In this document: piece after piece, positions 45,747-54,527 of the stretch
Numbering within the stretch: position 1 is the first letter of the stretch
How the letters are laid out: every line of letters starts with the position of its first letter
Assembly: GCA_902522775.1 (NCBI GenBank)
Contig: CABYWQ010000001.1
Location: 124,001 to 188,000, forward strand
Direction: 5' to 3'
DNA length: 64,000 nucleotides
From: Eutrophosalina sp902522775
GTDB lineage: Bacteria; Bacteroidota; Bacteroidia; Flavobacteriales; Flavobacteriaceae
The notes under the pieces: model-generated
The model's input: only the letters and a program-made list of their open reading frames with translations
What the model was told of the DNA's origin: nothing
The model's database searches: none
Position numbers and translations under genes: made by a program

Positions 45747-46207
45747 GTTTTTTTAAATACTAAAGCTACTGAATTTACACAATGTCTGATTCCAGTTGTT
45801 TCTTTTGGGCCATCATTAAAAACATGCCCTAAGTGTCCACCACATTTTTTACATTTAATTTCAGTTCTTGGATAACCTAATTTATAGTCAACATCATATA
45901 TCAGTTTGTCTTTAATCTCCATGTCAAAGCTAGGCCACCCACAATATGAGTTATATTTTCTATCTGATTTGTATAATTCCTCATCACATCCAGCGCAATG
46001 GTACGTACCAGTTTCATAAAAGTTGTCGTATTTTCCAGTATATGGTCTTTCTGTATAAGCCTTCCTCAAAACTAAATATGACATTTCAGTAAGTTGATTT
46101 TTCCATTCTTGATCACTTTTTTCAACTTCGTATTTTTGTTGAGATGAACCAAAAAAGCTAAGCATGACAAATAATGATGGAATAACGAAAAAAAGTCTAA
46201 TTTTCAT
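45743..46207 (-). CDS. msrB: Peptide methionine-(R)-S-oxide reductase, exported paralogue
   Basis: A 154-residue MsrB with an N-terminal hydrophobic signal (about 4-22, ending FGSSQQ), so probably periplasmic. The core carries both CxxC zinc sites (CAGCDEELY and CKKCGGHLGH), YCGWPSFD and the catalytic Cys in RHCVNSVAL. It precedes the cytoplasmic copy with a 4-base overlap, giving a pair that protects two compartments. It diverges from the UMF1 transporter across 54 bases. Confidence 0.93.
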   Translation of the reverse strand: MKIRLFFVIPSLFVMLSFFGSSQQKYEVEKSDQEWKNQLTEMSYLVLRKAYTERPYTGKYDNFYETGTYHCAGCDEELYKSDRKYNSYCGWPSFDMEIKDKLIYDVDYKLGYPRTEIKCKKCGGHLGHVFNDGPKETTGIRHCVNSVALVFKKT

Positions 46208-46261
46208 TTTGTATATTTCAATTGTAAAATTAAATTTTATTTTAATAATAATTTATATATA

Positions 46262-47575
46262 ATGCTAAATTACTCAAAATCTAAGCCAGAAAAAGTATTA
46301 AATGCATGGGCTTTTTACGATTGGGCCAACTCTGTATATCCACTTGTTATATCTACGGCAGTTTTTCCAATATATTACATGGCATTATTTGTTGAATCTG
46401 ACTACATTGAATTTTTAGGTTTAAATTTAAAAAATACTGCTCTAATACAATATGTTACCTCATTTACTTTTTTTCTTTTAGCATTGATGATTCCTTTAAT
46501 GTCTGGTATTGCAGATTTTTTAGGAAACAAAAAGAATTTCATGAAATTCTTTGTATACACTGGAAGTTTTTCATGTATAGCATTATATTTTTTTGATTTA
46601 AATAATATTTATTCGGGGGTATTTTTCTATCTGTTGGCACTTTTTTCTTTTTGGGCAAGCCTTGTTTTTTATAATTCTTACCTGCCAGACATTGTAAAAC
46701 CAGAAGATCATGACAGAGCTAGTGCATTAGGATATTCTTATGGATATTTCGGAAGTGTTATTCTTTTATTATTTAATATTGTTATGATAAACTTTCCTGA
46801 TTTTTTTGGTTTTGAAAGTTCTGGTTTAGGAAAACTTCAAGCAATGAAAGTTTCGTTTGTAACCGTTGGTATTTGGTGGTTGTTATTTAGTCAATATTCA
46901 TTCTATTTTTTACCATCTAAAAAAAACAATATTAATATGGTTAGTGGTTTAAAAAAATCAATCATATTCAGTGGTTTTAATGAGCTGTATAACGTCTGGA
47001 TTATTTTAAAGAAAAATAAATATATTAAACAATTTTTAATTGCCTTTTTTACTTTTTCAACAGCTGTTCAGACAATTGTTTTAATTGCAACTTATTTCGG
47101 TGAAAATGAAATAAATTGGATGGAGGGAGAAAAGACAACTGGACTTATTATAAGCATGTTACTAATCCAGTTAATTGCAATTGTCGGATCAATCGGTGGA
47201 GCAATGATCTCAAAAAAATTGGGTAATGCTAAAACCTTAATCATTTTCAATATCTCATGGTTTATAATATGTATAATAGCATATTTTATAGAATCAACTA
47301 CAGAATTTTACATTGTAGCTTGTATGGTTGGATTAGTTATGGGTGGAATTCAATCTTTGTCTAGATCTACTTATTCAAAACTTATCCCAAAAACTGAAAA
47401 AACATGCTCTTTTTTTAGTTTTTATCAAATGTGTATGATAGTAAGTATAGTACTAGGTACATTTTTATCTGGAATAATTGATCAATTAACTGGAAGTATT
47501 AGGTCTTCAATTTTGCTATTTGCATCATTATTTCTAATAGGATCTTTTCTTTTAAAAGGTTTAAAAGTTAAATAA
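46262..47575 (+). CDS. MFS transporter of the UMF1 (Atg22-like) family
   Basis: A 437-residue protein with about 12 membrane segments. The opening VLNAWAFYDWANSVYPLVI is the mark of the UMF1/Atg22 group, and NSYLPDIVKPEDHDRASALG is the conserved loop between helices 4 and 5. Relatives in yeast export amino acids from the vacuole; the bacterial substrate is not known. Monocistronic, followed by lon after 91 bases. Confidence 0.85.
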   Translation: MLNYSKSKPEKVLNAWAFYDWANSVYPLVISTAVFPIYYMALFVESDYIEFLGLNLKNTALIQYVTSFTFFLLALMIPLMSGIADFLGNKKNFMKFFVYTGSFSCIALYFFDLNNIYSGVFFYLLALFSFWASLVFYNSYLPDIVKPEDHDRASALGYSYGYFGSVILLLFNIVMINFPDFFGFESSGLGKLQAMKVSFVTVGIWWLLFSQYSFYFLPSKKNNINMVSGLKKSIIFSGFNELYNVWIILKKNKYIKQFLIAFFTFSTAVQTIVLIATYFGENEINWMEGEKTTGLIISMLLIQLIAIVGSIGGAMISKKLGNAKTLIIFNISWFIICIIAYFIESTTEFYIVACMVGLVMGGIQSLSRSTYSKLIPKTEKTCSFFSFYQMCMIVSIVLGTFLSGIIDQLTGSIRSSILLFASLFLIGSFLLKGLKVK

Positions 47576-47647
47576 TTTATAGCTGCTAACAATATCTAAT
47601 GGCATAGAACTTGAAACTTATGTTTCATATAACATTTTTTTGTTATA

Positions 47648-47666
47648 ACTGACATAATGACATTAT
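47648..47666 (+). promoter_or_regulatory. Heat-shock candidate element before lon (TGACA direct repeat)
   Basis: ACTGACATAATGACATTAT ends at the base before the lon ATG. Two TGACA copies (47650-47654 and 47658-47662) repeat with an 8-base period. It is identical at 17 of 19 positions to 58614-58632 before dnaK. I see no TAnnTTTG box upstream of lon. The gap also holds a 6-bp hairpin (47612-47627) of unclear role. Confidence 0.5.
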
Positions 47667-50111
47667 ATGAGTAATATTTTTAATTTAAATTCAATTTCAT
47701 TTGATCCAATTGATGAAGAGTCAGAGTTAATTCCTCTGATGACATCTGACGATGAAGAAGCTATATCAAAAGAAGCTATTCCTGAAACCTTACCTATTTT
47801 ACCTCTCAGAAATACAGTTTTATTTCCTGGTGTTGTAATTCCTATTACTGCAACCAGAGACAAGTCCGTTAAGTTGATTAAACATGCTAACTCAGGTGAT
47901 AAATTGATTGGAGTTGTTTCACAAAAAGAGAGCTCTGTTTCTGAGCCAACCTTTGCTGATATTAATAAAATTGGAACAGTTGCTAAAATTTTAAGAGTTT
48001 TACAAATGCCTGATGGAAACTTAACAATAATAATACAAGGCAAAAAAAGATTTGAAATAAAAAGTATTGTTTCCGAGGATCCATTTATTTTATCAAATGT
48101 TGAAGAAATTAAAGAATTTAATCCTGAAAAAGATGATAAGGAGTTTATAGCAACAATTGATTCAATTAAAGATTTATCTCTCAAAATTATTAACGATAAT
48201 CCAAACATACCAACTGAAGCATCATTTGCTATTAAAAATATTCATAGTAATTCTTTTTTAGTAAATTTTGTTTCTTCAAATATGAACATTTCTGTCTCAG
48301 ATAAGTATAAAATATTGGAAATTGACAACTTACAGCAAAGAGCACTTTCTTGTTTAAAATTTATGAACATTGAATTTCAAAAATTGTCCTTAAAAAATGA
48401 TATTCAATCTAGGGTTAGAACGGACTTAGATCAACAACAAAGGGAGTACTATTTAAATCAACAACTCAAAACTATTCAGGAAGAGTTGGGAACATCTTCT
48501 AATGATCAAGAAGTTGAAGAAATCAAGATTAAATCAAAATCAAAAAAATGGAATAAAGAAGTTGAAAATCATTTTCGTAAAGAACTGAAAAAGCTTCAAA
48601 GAATGAATCCTCAAGTTGCTGAATACTCAATCCAAAGAAACTATTTAGATTTATTATTGGACTTGCCGTGGAATGAATTTTCAAAAGATAATTTCAATTT
48701 AAGAAGAGCAAAAAAAATATTAGACAGAGATCACTATGGACTATCTGATGTAAAAAATAGAATTATTGAGCAAATTGCTGTATTGAAATTAAAAGAAGAT
48801 CTTAAGTCACCAATTTTATGTTTTTATGGCCCCCCAGGTGTTGGTAAAACTTCTTTGGGAAAATCAATTGCAGAATCATTAGGTAGAGAGTATGTAAGAA
48901 TTTCTTTGGGTGGGCTTAGAGATGAAGCAGAAATTCGTGGACATAGAAAAACATATATAGGAGCAATGCCAGGAAGAATAATTCAAAGTTTAAAGAAGGT
49001 TAAAACTTCTAATCCAGTTTTTATATTAGATGAAATTGATAAACTTTCTGTTGGATCACAAGGTGATCCATCATCTGCAATGTTAGAAGTTCTTGATCCT
49101 GAACAAAATTCAGATTTTTATGATAATTTTCTTGAACTTGGGTTTGATTTATCTAAAGTTTTATTTATTGCAACTGCAAATAATTTAAATACTATTCAAC
49201 CACCTTTATTAGATAGAATGGAAATAATTAATATTTCTGGATATAGTATGGAAGAAAAAGTACAAATTGCAAAAAAATATTTGCTAAAAAAACAAATTAT
49301 AGAACATGGTTTAAAAAATCATGAGTTTAAATTATCGTCTGAAATAATCAAATTAATAATAGAAGGTTATACAAGAGAGTCAGGTGTCAGAAAACTTGAA
49401 AAAAATATTGCTAAAATATGCAGGGCTATTGCTACTAAAATTGTTGAAAATAGTAATTTTAGTTATGAATTTACATTTGATCAGATAAATAAATTTTTAG
49501 GTATTCCATTATCTAAATCTTTATATGAAACTAATGATGTAGTTGGTGTAACTACCGGTCTAGCTTGGACACACTATGGTGGAGAAATATTATTTATCGA
49601 GTCAATTATTTCACCCGGAAAGGGTCAACTTTCTATTACTGGAAATTTAGGTAAAGTGATGAAAGAGTCTGCAACAATTGCTATTGAATTCATTAAGGCA
49701 AACTGCCGTGAATTTGAAATAGATTCAGAAATTTTCAATAAATATAATTTTCATTTACATGTTCCTGAGGGAGCAACACCTAAAGATGGCCCAAGTGCCG
49801 GAATTACAATGCTAACTTCCTTAGTCTCACTTTTAACTCAAAGAAAAGTTAAAGATAAGCTAGCTATGACTGGAGAAATCACACTTAGAGGAAAAGTTCT
49901 ACCGGTTGGAGGAGTTAAAGAAAAAATTTTAGCAGCAAAGAGAGCTAAAATCAAAGAAATTATCTTATCTGAGGAAAATAAGAAAAATATTGAAGAAATT
50001 GATAATAAGTACCTTAGAGGATTAAAATTTCATTATGTAAGTGAAATGAAAGAAGTTATAAATATTTCACTTAATAAAAATAAAGTAAAAAACTATAAAA
50101 AACTTATTTAG
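47667..50111 (+). CDS. lon: ATP-dependent protease Lon
   Basis: An 814-residue protease. The LON substrate domain starts after a 40-residue acidic leader (LPILPLRNTVLFPGVVIP), a coiled-coil region follows, then the AAA+ module with GPPGVGKTSLGKSIAESLGR and FILDEIDKL, and the protease domain with catalytic Ser in PKDGPSAGITM and Lys in GGVKEKILAAKRA. It degrades damaged and short-lived regulatory proteins. The acidic leader is usual in flavobacterial Lon and supports the start used. The stop directly abuts cmk. Confidence 0.97.
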   Translation: MSNIFNLNSISFDPIDEESELIPLMTSDDEEAISKEAIPETLPILPLRNTVLFPGVVIPITATRDKSVKLIKHANSGDKLIGVVSQKESSVSEPTFADINKIGTVAKILRVLQMPDGNLTIIIQGKKRFEIKSIVSEDPFILSNVEEIKEFNPEKDDKEFIATIDSIKDLSLKIINDNPNIPTEASFAIKNIHSNSFLVNFVSSNMNISVSDKYKILEIDNLQQRALSCLKFMNIEFQKLSLKNDIQSRVRTDLDQQQREYYLNQQLKTIQEELGTSSNDQEVEEIKIKSKSKKWNKEVENHFRKELKKLQRMNPQVAEYSIQRNYLDLLLDLPWNEFSKDNFNLRRAKKILDRDHYGLSDVKNRIIEQIAVLKLKEDLKSPILCFYGPPGVGKTSLGKSIAESLGREYVRISLGGLRDEAEIRGHRKTYIGAMPGRIIQSLKKVKTSNPVFILDEIDKLSVGSQGDPSSAMLEVLDPEQNSDFYDNFLELGFDLSKVLFIATANNLNTIQPPLLDRMEIINISGYSMEEKVQIAKKYLLKKQIIEHGLKNHEFKLSSEIIKLIIEGYTRESGVRKLEKNIAKICRAIATKIVENSNFSYEFTFDQINKFLGIPLSKSLYETNDVVGVTTGLAWTHYGGEILFIESIISPGKGQLSITGNLGKVMKESATIAIEFIKANCREFEIDSEIFNKYNFHLHVPEGATPKDGPSAGITMLTSLVSLLTQRKVKDKLAMTGEITLRGKVLPVGGVKEKILAAKRAKIKEIILSEENKKNIEEIDNKYLRGLKFHYVSEMKEVINISLNKNKVKNYKKLI

Positions 50112-50774
50112 ATGATTATTACAATTGATGGGCCTTCATCATCTGGTAAAAGTACAGTTGCGAAATTAGTTTCAAAGTTTTATTCTATAGTTCACATTGA
50201 TTCTGGTTCAATTTATAGAGCAATTACTCTTTTAGCAATGGATAACAATTTAATTCATGAAAAAAAAGTTAATATCCAATATTTATTAAAATGCTTAGAG
50301 GAAAATAAAATCTCATTTAAAAAAAAAGAAAAAAAAATATATAAAATATGCATTAATGAGAATTTTATTGAGAAAAGAATTAGAACTTCAGAAATTTCAA
50401 ATAATGTAAGTATTGTAGCTGCTATTAAGGAAGTTAGAGATTATGTATTAAAATTTCAAAGAAAAATAGCTAAAAATCAATCAGTTGTAATGGATGGCAG
50501 AGATATTGGTTCTGTAGTTTTTCCAAATGCAAAATATAAGTTTTTTCTTGAAGCTTCTTTAAAAAATAGATCTGAAAGAAGATGGAATGATTTAAAAAAA
50601 AATGAAAAAGATATTTCATTAGCCAATGTTAAAAAAGACTTGAGCAACAGGGATATCCTTGATACTAAAAGGGAACACTCTCCGCTAGTAGTACCGAAAA
50701 ATTCAATTATTATTAACTCCGACAATTTATCTGTAGATCAAGTAGCTGATAAAATAATTGAACTTATTAAGTAA
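50112..50774 (+). CDS. cmk: Cytidylate kinase
   Basis: A 220-residue nucleotide kinase that phosphorylates CMP and dCMP. Walker A GPSSSGKSTVAK is at residues 6-17, HIDSGSIYRAIT and VVMDGRDIGSVVFP (CMP-binding) follow, then the lid with RSERRWNDL. The ATG follows the lon stop without a gap. The cmk-rpsA order is widely conserved in bacteria, as here. Confidence 0.96.
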   Translation: MIITIDGPSSSGKSTVAKLVSKFYSIVHIDSGSIYRAITLLAMDNNLIHEKKVNIQYLLKCLEENKISFKKKEKKIYKICINENFIEKRIRTSEISNNVSIVAAIKEVRDYVLKFQRKIAKNQSVVMDGRDIGSVVFPNAKYKFFLEASLKNRSERRWNDLKKNEKDISLANVKKDLSNRDILDTKREHSPLVVPKNSIIINSDNLSVDQVADKIIELIK

Positions 50775-50789
50775 AATAATTATTTAAAA

Positions 50790-50821
50790 TTTGTAATAAA
50801 CGCAAATTGATGTTAAATTCG
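50790..50821 (+). promoter_or_regulatory. Candidate promoter of rpsA
   Basis: TTTG (50790-50793), 20 bases, then TAAATTCG (50814-50821), one mismatch from TAnnTTTG. Transcription near 50828 would give a leader of about 100 bases that contains the inverted repeat at 50878-50912. Confidence 0.45.
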
Positions 50822-50877
50822 CATTCCTTTTTTAAGATTAAAGTAGGTAAAAAAAAGGATATTATATATTAACTTTC

Positions 50878-50912
50878 TTCTGACAGTTTCTAAACCTACT
50901 ATTGTGTCAGAA
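50878..50912 (+). promoter_or_regulatory. Inverted repeat in the rpsA leader
   Basis: TTCTGACA (50878-50885) and TGTCAGAA (50905-50912) are perfect 8-base inverted arms around 19 bases, 17 bases before the rpsA ATG. The arms could form an RNA hairpin near the ribosome entry site, fitting S1 autoregulation, or be a protein-binding site on DNA. Confidence 0.45.
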
Positions 50913-50929
50913 TACAAAAAAATTAGATT

Positions 50930-52894
50930 ATGCCTACAAAAAAATCTACAGAATCAGAAAAAAAGGCAAAAACTTCTGTAAAACAGACAACAAAAAAAGT
51001 TTCTAAAAAGAAAACAACTGTAAAAAAAGCAGCTGAAAAGAAAACAACTATAAAAAAAGGAGCCGAAAAGAAAATTGCAACAAAAAAAATTGTTCAAAAG
51101 ACTGAAAAATTAATTGAATTATCACCAAAATCAAAGGATAAAGAGACAAAAAAAACAGATTTAAAAGATGATTTTGATTGGAATGAATTTGAAGAAGGAA
51201 TTCAGACAATCGATTCAAAACAAATTAAAGAATTTGATAAACTTATTGATGAAAATTTTGTTGATACTTACAATGATAATGTCATTATTGGTGAAGTATT
51301 AAATATTACTGAAAGAGAGGCAATTATCGACATAAATGCTAAATCTGAAGGTGTAATTTCTCTTAATGAATTTAGATATAACCCTGAACTGAAGGTAGGA
51401 GATAAGGTAGAAGTAATAGTTGATATTCAAGAAGATAAAACTGGTCAACTAGTGCTCTCACATAGAAAAGCTAGAACTATTAAAGCATGGGAAAGAGTGA
51501 TTGATGCTCATAAAAAAGAAACTGTCGTAACGGGATTTGTAAAATGTAGAACTAAAGGTGGTATGATTGTAGATGTTTTCGGTTTGGAAGCTTTTTTACC
51601 CGGATCACAAATTGATGTAAAGCCAATTAGAGATTATGATCAGTTTGTAAATAAAAATATGGAATTTAGAGTTGTCAAAATTAATCATGATTTTAAAAAT
51701 GTTGTTGTATCCCATAAAGCATTAATTGAAGCAGATTTGGAAGAACAGAAAAAAGAAATAATATCTCAATTAGAAAAAGGACAGGTTCTTGAGGGTATTG
51801 TTAAAAATATTACTACTTATGGCGTTTTTGTTGACTTGGGTGGAGTTGATGGATTAATCCATATCACTGATTTATCATGGAATAGAATTAATCATCCTAG
51901 TGAAATACTCGATTTAGATCAAAAATTAAATGTTGTGATACTTGATTTTGATGATGACAAATCAAGAATTCAATTAGGTGTCAAACAATTAAGTAAACAT
52001 CCTTGGGAAAATCTAGATACAAATTTAAAAGAAGGTGATAAAATTAAAGGAAAAGTTTCAGTCATTGCTGATTATGGAGCCTTTATCGAAGTGGTTGATG
52101 GTGTTGAAGGATTAGTACATGTTTCTGAGATGTCATGGTCCACCCACTTAAGATCGGCACAAGATTTTGTTAAAGTTGGTGAAGAGGTAGAAGCTATAGT
52201 CTTAACGTTGGATAGAGAGGACAGAAAAATGTCTCTGGGTATAAAACAATTAACTAATGACCCCTGGACTGATATAACTAGTAAATATCCAAAAAACTCA
52301 AAACACAAAGGTAAAATTCGAAATTTTACTAATTTTGGTGTTTTTGTTGAATTGGAAGAAGGTATAGATGGTTTGATTTATATTTCCGATTTGTCTTGGA
52401 CTCAAAAAATAAAGCATCCATCTGAATTATTTTCAATTTCTGATGAGATTGAAGTTATAGTTCTAGAACTAGACGTTAATGAAAGAAAATTAAGTTTAGG
52501 TTATAAGCAAACTACTAAAAACCCTTGGGATAAATATTTAAAAACATATTCAGTTGATTCTTCTCATGAGCTTAGTATATCCTCAATTAGTGATAAAGGC
52601 GCAATAATTAATTTATCTGAAGAACTTTCAGCCATTGTACCAAAAAAACACATGGTAAAGGAAGATGGTTCCATATTATCTGAAGATGAAGTCGTTAATT
52701 TTAAAGTTATAGAATGCAATAGTGAATTCAAAAGAATTGTAATGTCACATACTTTAACTTATAAATCAAGTAAGACTGATTCACCAAAAAAAATCAGTAA
52801 GAAAGAAAAAATTGATAAATCAACTTTAGGTGATATTGAAGCTTTGGCAGATCTTAAAAAGCAATTGGAGGATGACGAAAAAACTGATAACTAA
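50930..52894 (+). CDS. rpsA: 30S ribosomal protein S1
   Basis: A 654-residue protein of S1 RNA-binding domains, which helps ribosomes load mRNA. A Lys-rich extension (1-75) precedes about six S1/OB units. The clearest read GIVKNITTYGVFVDLGG with GLIHITDLSW (third), KVSVIADYGAFIEVVDG (fourth) and NFTNFGVFVELEEG (fifth); the first and last are more divergent. Because Bacteroidota rarely use Shine-Dalgarno pairing, S1 is especially important here. It ends two bases from the convergent leuB. Confidence 0.97.
   Translation: MPTKKSTESEKKAKTSVKQTTKKVSKKKTTVKKAAEKKTTIKKGAEKKIATKKIVQKTEKLIELSPKSKDKETKKTDLKDDFDWNEFEEGIQTIDSKQIKEFDKLIDENFVDTYNDNVIIGEVLNITEREAIIDINAKSEGVISLNEFRYNPELKVGDKVEVIVDIQEDKTGQLVLSHRKARTIKAWERVIDAHKKETVVTGFVKCRTKGGMIVDVFGLEAFLPGSQIDVKPIRDYDQFVNKNMEFRVVKINHDFKNVVVSHKALIEADLEEQKKEIISQLEKGQVLEGIVKNITTYGVFVDLGGVDGLIHITDLSWNRINHPSEILDLDQKLNVVILDFDDDKSRIQLGVKQLSKHPWENLDTNLKEGDKIKGKVSVIADYGAFIEVVDGVEGLVHVSEMSWSTHLRSAQDFVKVGEEVEAIVLTLDREDRKMSLGIKQLTNDPWTDITSKYPKNSKHKGKIRNFTNFGVFVELEEGIDGLIYISDLSWTQKIKHPSELFSISDEIEVIVLELDVNERKLSLGYKQTTKNPWDKYLKTYSVDSSHELSISSISDKGAIINLSEELSAIVPKKHMVKEDGSILSEDEVVNFKVIECNSEFKRIVMSHTLTYKSSKTDSPKKISKKEKIDKSTLGDIEALADLKKQLEDDEKTDN
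51008..51097 (+). repeat. Threefold 30-base tandem repeat in the rpsA N-terminal extension
   Basis: Residues 27-56 of S1 are three imperfect decamers (KKTTVKKAAE, KKTTIKKGAE, KKIATKKIVQ). The first two DNA units differ at only a few bases; the third is more diverged. The result is a strongly basic tail. Confidence 0.75.
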
Positions 52895-52896
52895 TA

Positions 52897-53952
52897 TTAA
52901 TTATTATCATCGATATATTTGGATATAAAATCACCAACCTCTGAAGTTTTGTATTTAAAACTATTATTTAAATCAGCGGTTGTAATTTTATGCATCAATG
53001 ATTTTTCTACGGCTTTTTGAATCATTTCAGCTCCTTTTTCTAATTTAAGATAGTTAAGCATCATAGAGGCTGAAATAATACAAGCCAAAGGATTTGCAAT
53101 GTTTTTTCCTGTGGCTTGCGGAAAGGAACCGTGAATGGGTTCGAACAAACCCATTTTATTTCCTAGGGATGCAGAAGACAAAATACCAATTGATCCACCA
53201 ATTACACTTGCTTCATCTGAAATGATATCACCAAACAAATTTTCAGTTAGAATTACATCAAACTGCTTTGGATTTAAAATTATTTGCATTGCAGCATTGT
53301 CAACAAACATATAATCTAATTCAATTTCTGGATATTTCACTGATATATCTTGAACTGTTTTTCTCCATAATCTTGATGTTTCAAGAACATTAGCTTTATC
53401 AATTAAAGTTATTTTATTTCTTCTTTTTTTAGCATATTCGATTGCAACATTGGTAACTCTCTCAATTTCTGAAACACTGTAAGTACAAATGTCTGTTGAA
53501 ATGTTATTGTTTGTTTTTTTATCTCCAAAATATAGCCCACCTGTTAATTCTCTAATTATTAACATATCAACTCCATCAATTATTTCTTGTTTTATGGGGG
53601 ATAGACTTAAAATTTCTTTGTAAGATTTTACAGGCCTAAGATTAGCAAACAAACCTAATTCCTTTCTAAGTTTCAGTAAACCTTGCTCGGGTCTTATTTT
53701 TAATTTTGGATTATTATCATATTTAGGATGCCCAATAGCTCCAAATAAAATTGCATCTGATTCTTTGCATCCTCTTAATGTATTTTCAGGAAGTGGATTT
53801 TGATATTTTTCAATTGCTACAGCTCCAACGTCGTAAAATTTAAAATCAAATTCTTGGTTAATTTTAAAAGATACAGACTTTAGAACCTTCAATGCTTCAT
53901 TAATTATTTCAGGACCAATTCCGTCACCTGGAAGTACTGCAATTTTAATCAT
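52897..53952 (-). CDS. leuB: 3-isopropylmalate dehydrogenase
   Basis: A 351-residue enzyme of leucine synthesis that oxidises and decarboxylates 3-isopropylmalate. It opens with KIAVLPGDGIGPEI; LRKELGLFANLRPV, RELTGGLYFG and FEPIHGSFPQATGK mark the active and NAD sites. ATG 53952 overlaps the leuD stop by one base (TGATG); an upstream TTG adds one residue only. It is the last gene of the leu operon. Confidence 0.97.
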   Translation of the reverse strand: MIKIAVLPGDGIGPEIINEALKVLKSVSFKINQEFDFKFYDVGAVAIEKYQNPLPENTLRGCKESDAILFGAIGHPKYDNNPKLKIRPEQGLLKLRKELGLFANLRPVKSYKEILSLSPIKQEIIDGVDMLIIRELTGGLYFGDKKTNNNISTDICTYSVSEIERVTNVAIEYAKKRRNKITLIDKANVLETSRLWRKTVQDISVKYPEIELDYMFVDNAAMQIILNPKQFDVILTENLFGDIISDEASVIGGSIGILSSASLGNKMGLFEPIHGSFPQATGKNIANPLACIISASMMLNYLKLEKGAEMIQKAVEKSLMHKITTADLNNSFKYKTSEVGDFISKYIDDNN

Positions 53953-54527
53953 CAATTATTTATAAAATTTTTAATTAAATCTTTTTTTGATATCAAATAA
54001 TCAATGTCATCATATCCATTTATTAGACACATTTTTTTATAATTGTCAATATCAAAATCTATTAACTTTTTATTTATTTTCATGTTTTGATTGGGTAAAT
54101 CAATTTTAAATTTTTGAGATGGATTTTTATAAATTAGATCAAATATGGTTTTTAATAATTCTTCGCTTACTTGGATTGGCAGTATATTATTGTTCAGTGC
54201 ATTCATTTTAAAAATATCAGCAAAAAAACTAGAAATTACTACATCAAAACCATAGTCCTTGATAGCCCATGCAGCGTGTTCTCTACTGGAGCCGCAGCCA
54301 AAATTAGACCCAACAATTAAAATATTTCCTGAAAAAATATTATTGTTTAAAACGAAGTCTTTATTTTTTATACCATTACTACTAAACCTCCAATCCCTAA
54401 AAAGATTTTCTCCAAAATTTAACTTACTAGTTGCTTTTAAGAATCTAGCAGGTATAATTTGATCTGTGTCAATATTTTCTATAGGCAATGGTACTGCAGT
54501 TGAATTGATAATTTTTATTTTACTCAT
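53952..54527 (-). CDS. leuD: Isopropylmalate isomerase small subunit
   Basis: A 191-residue swivel subunit of the isomerase. NIDTDQIIPARFLKATSK (about 18-35) and GSNFGCGSSREHAAWAI are the family markers. It works with LeuC, whose gene overlaps it by 8 bases upstream. Confidence 0.97.
   Translation of the reverse strand: MSKIKIINSTAVPLPIENIDTDQIIPARFLKATSKLNFGENLFRDWRFSSNGIKNKDFVLNNNIFSGNILIVGSNFGCGSSREHAAWAIKDYGFDVVISSFFADIFKMNALNNNILPIQVSEELLKTIFDLIYKNPSQKFKIDLPNQNMKINKKLIDFDIDNYKKMCLINGYDDIDYLISKKDLIKNFINN

Noticed and set aside
47612..47627. Terminator hairpin after the UMF1 transporter
   Set aside because: TGAAAC/GTTTCA gives only a 6-bp weak stem and its T run begins about 8 bases later; not convincing as a terminator.
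47663..48208. 181-codon antisense frame over the start of lon
   Set aside because: It covers the conserved Lon N-terminal domain and has low-complexity Ser/Leu/Ile composition typical of a shadow frame.
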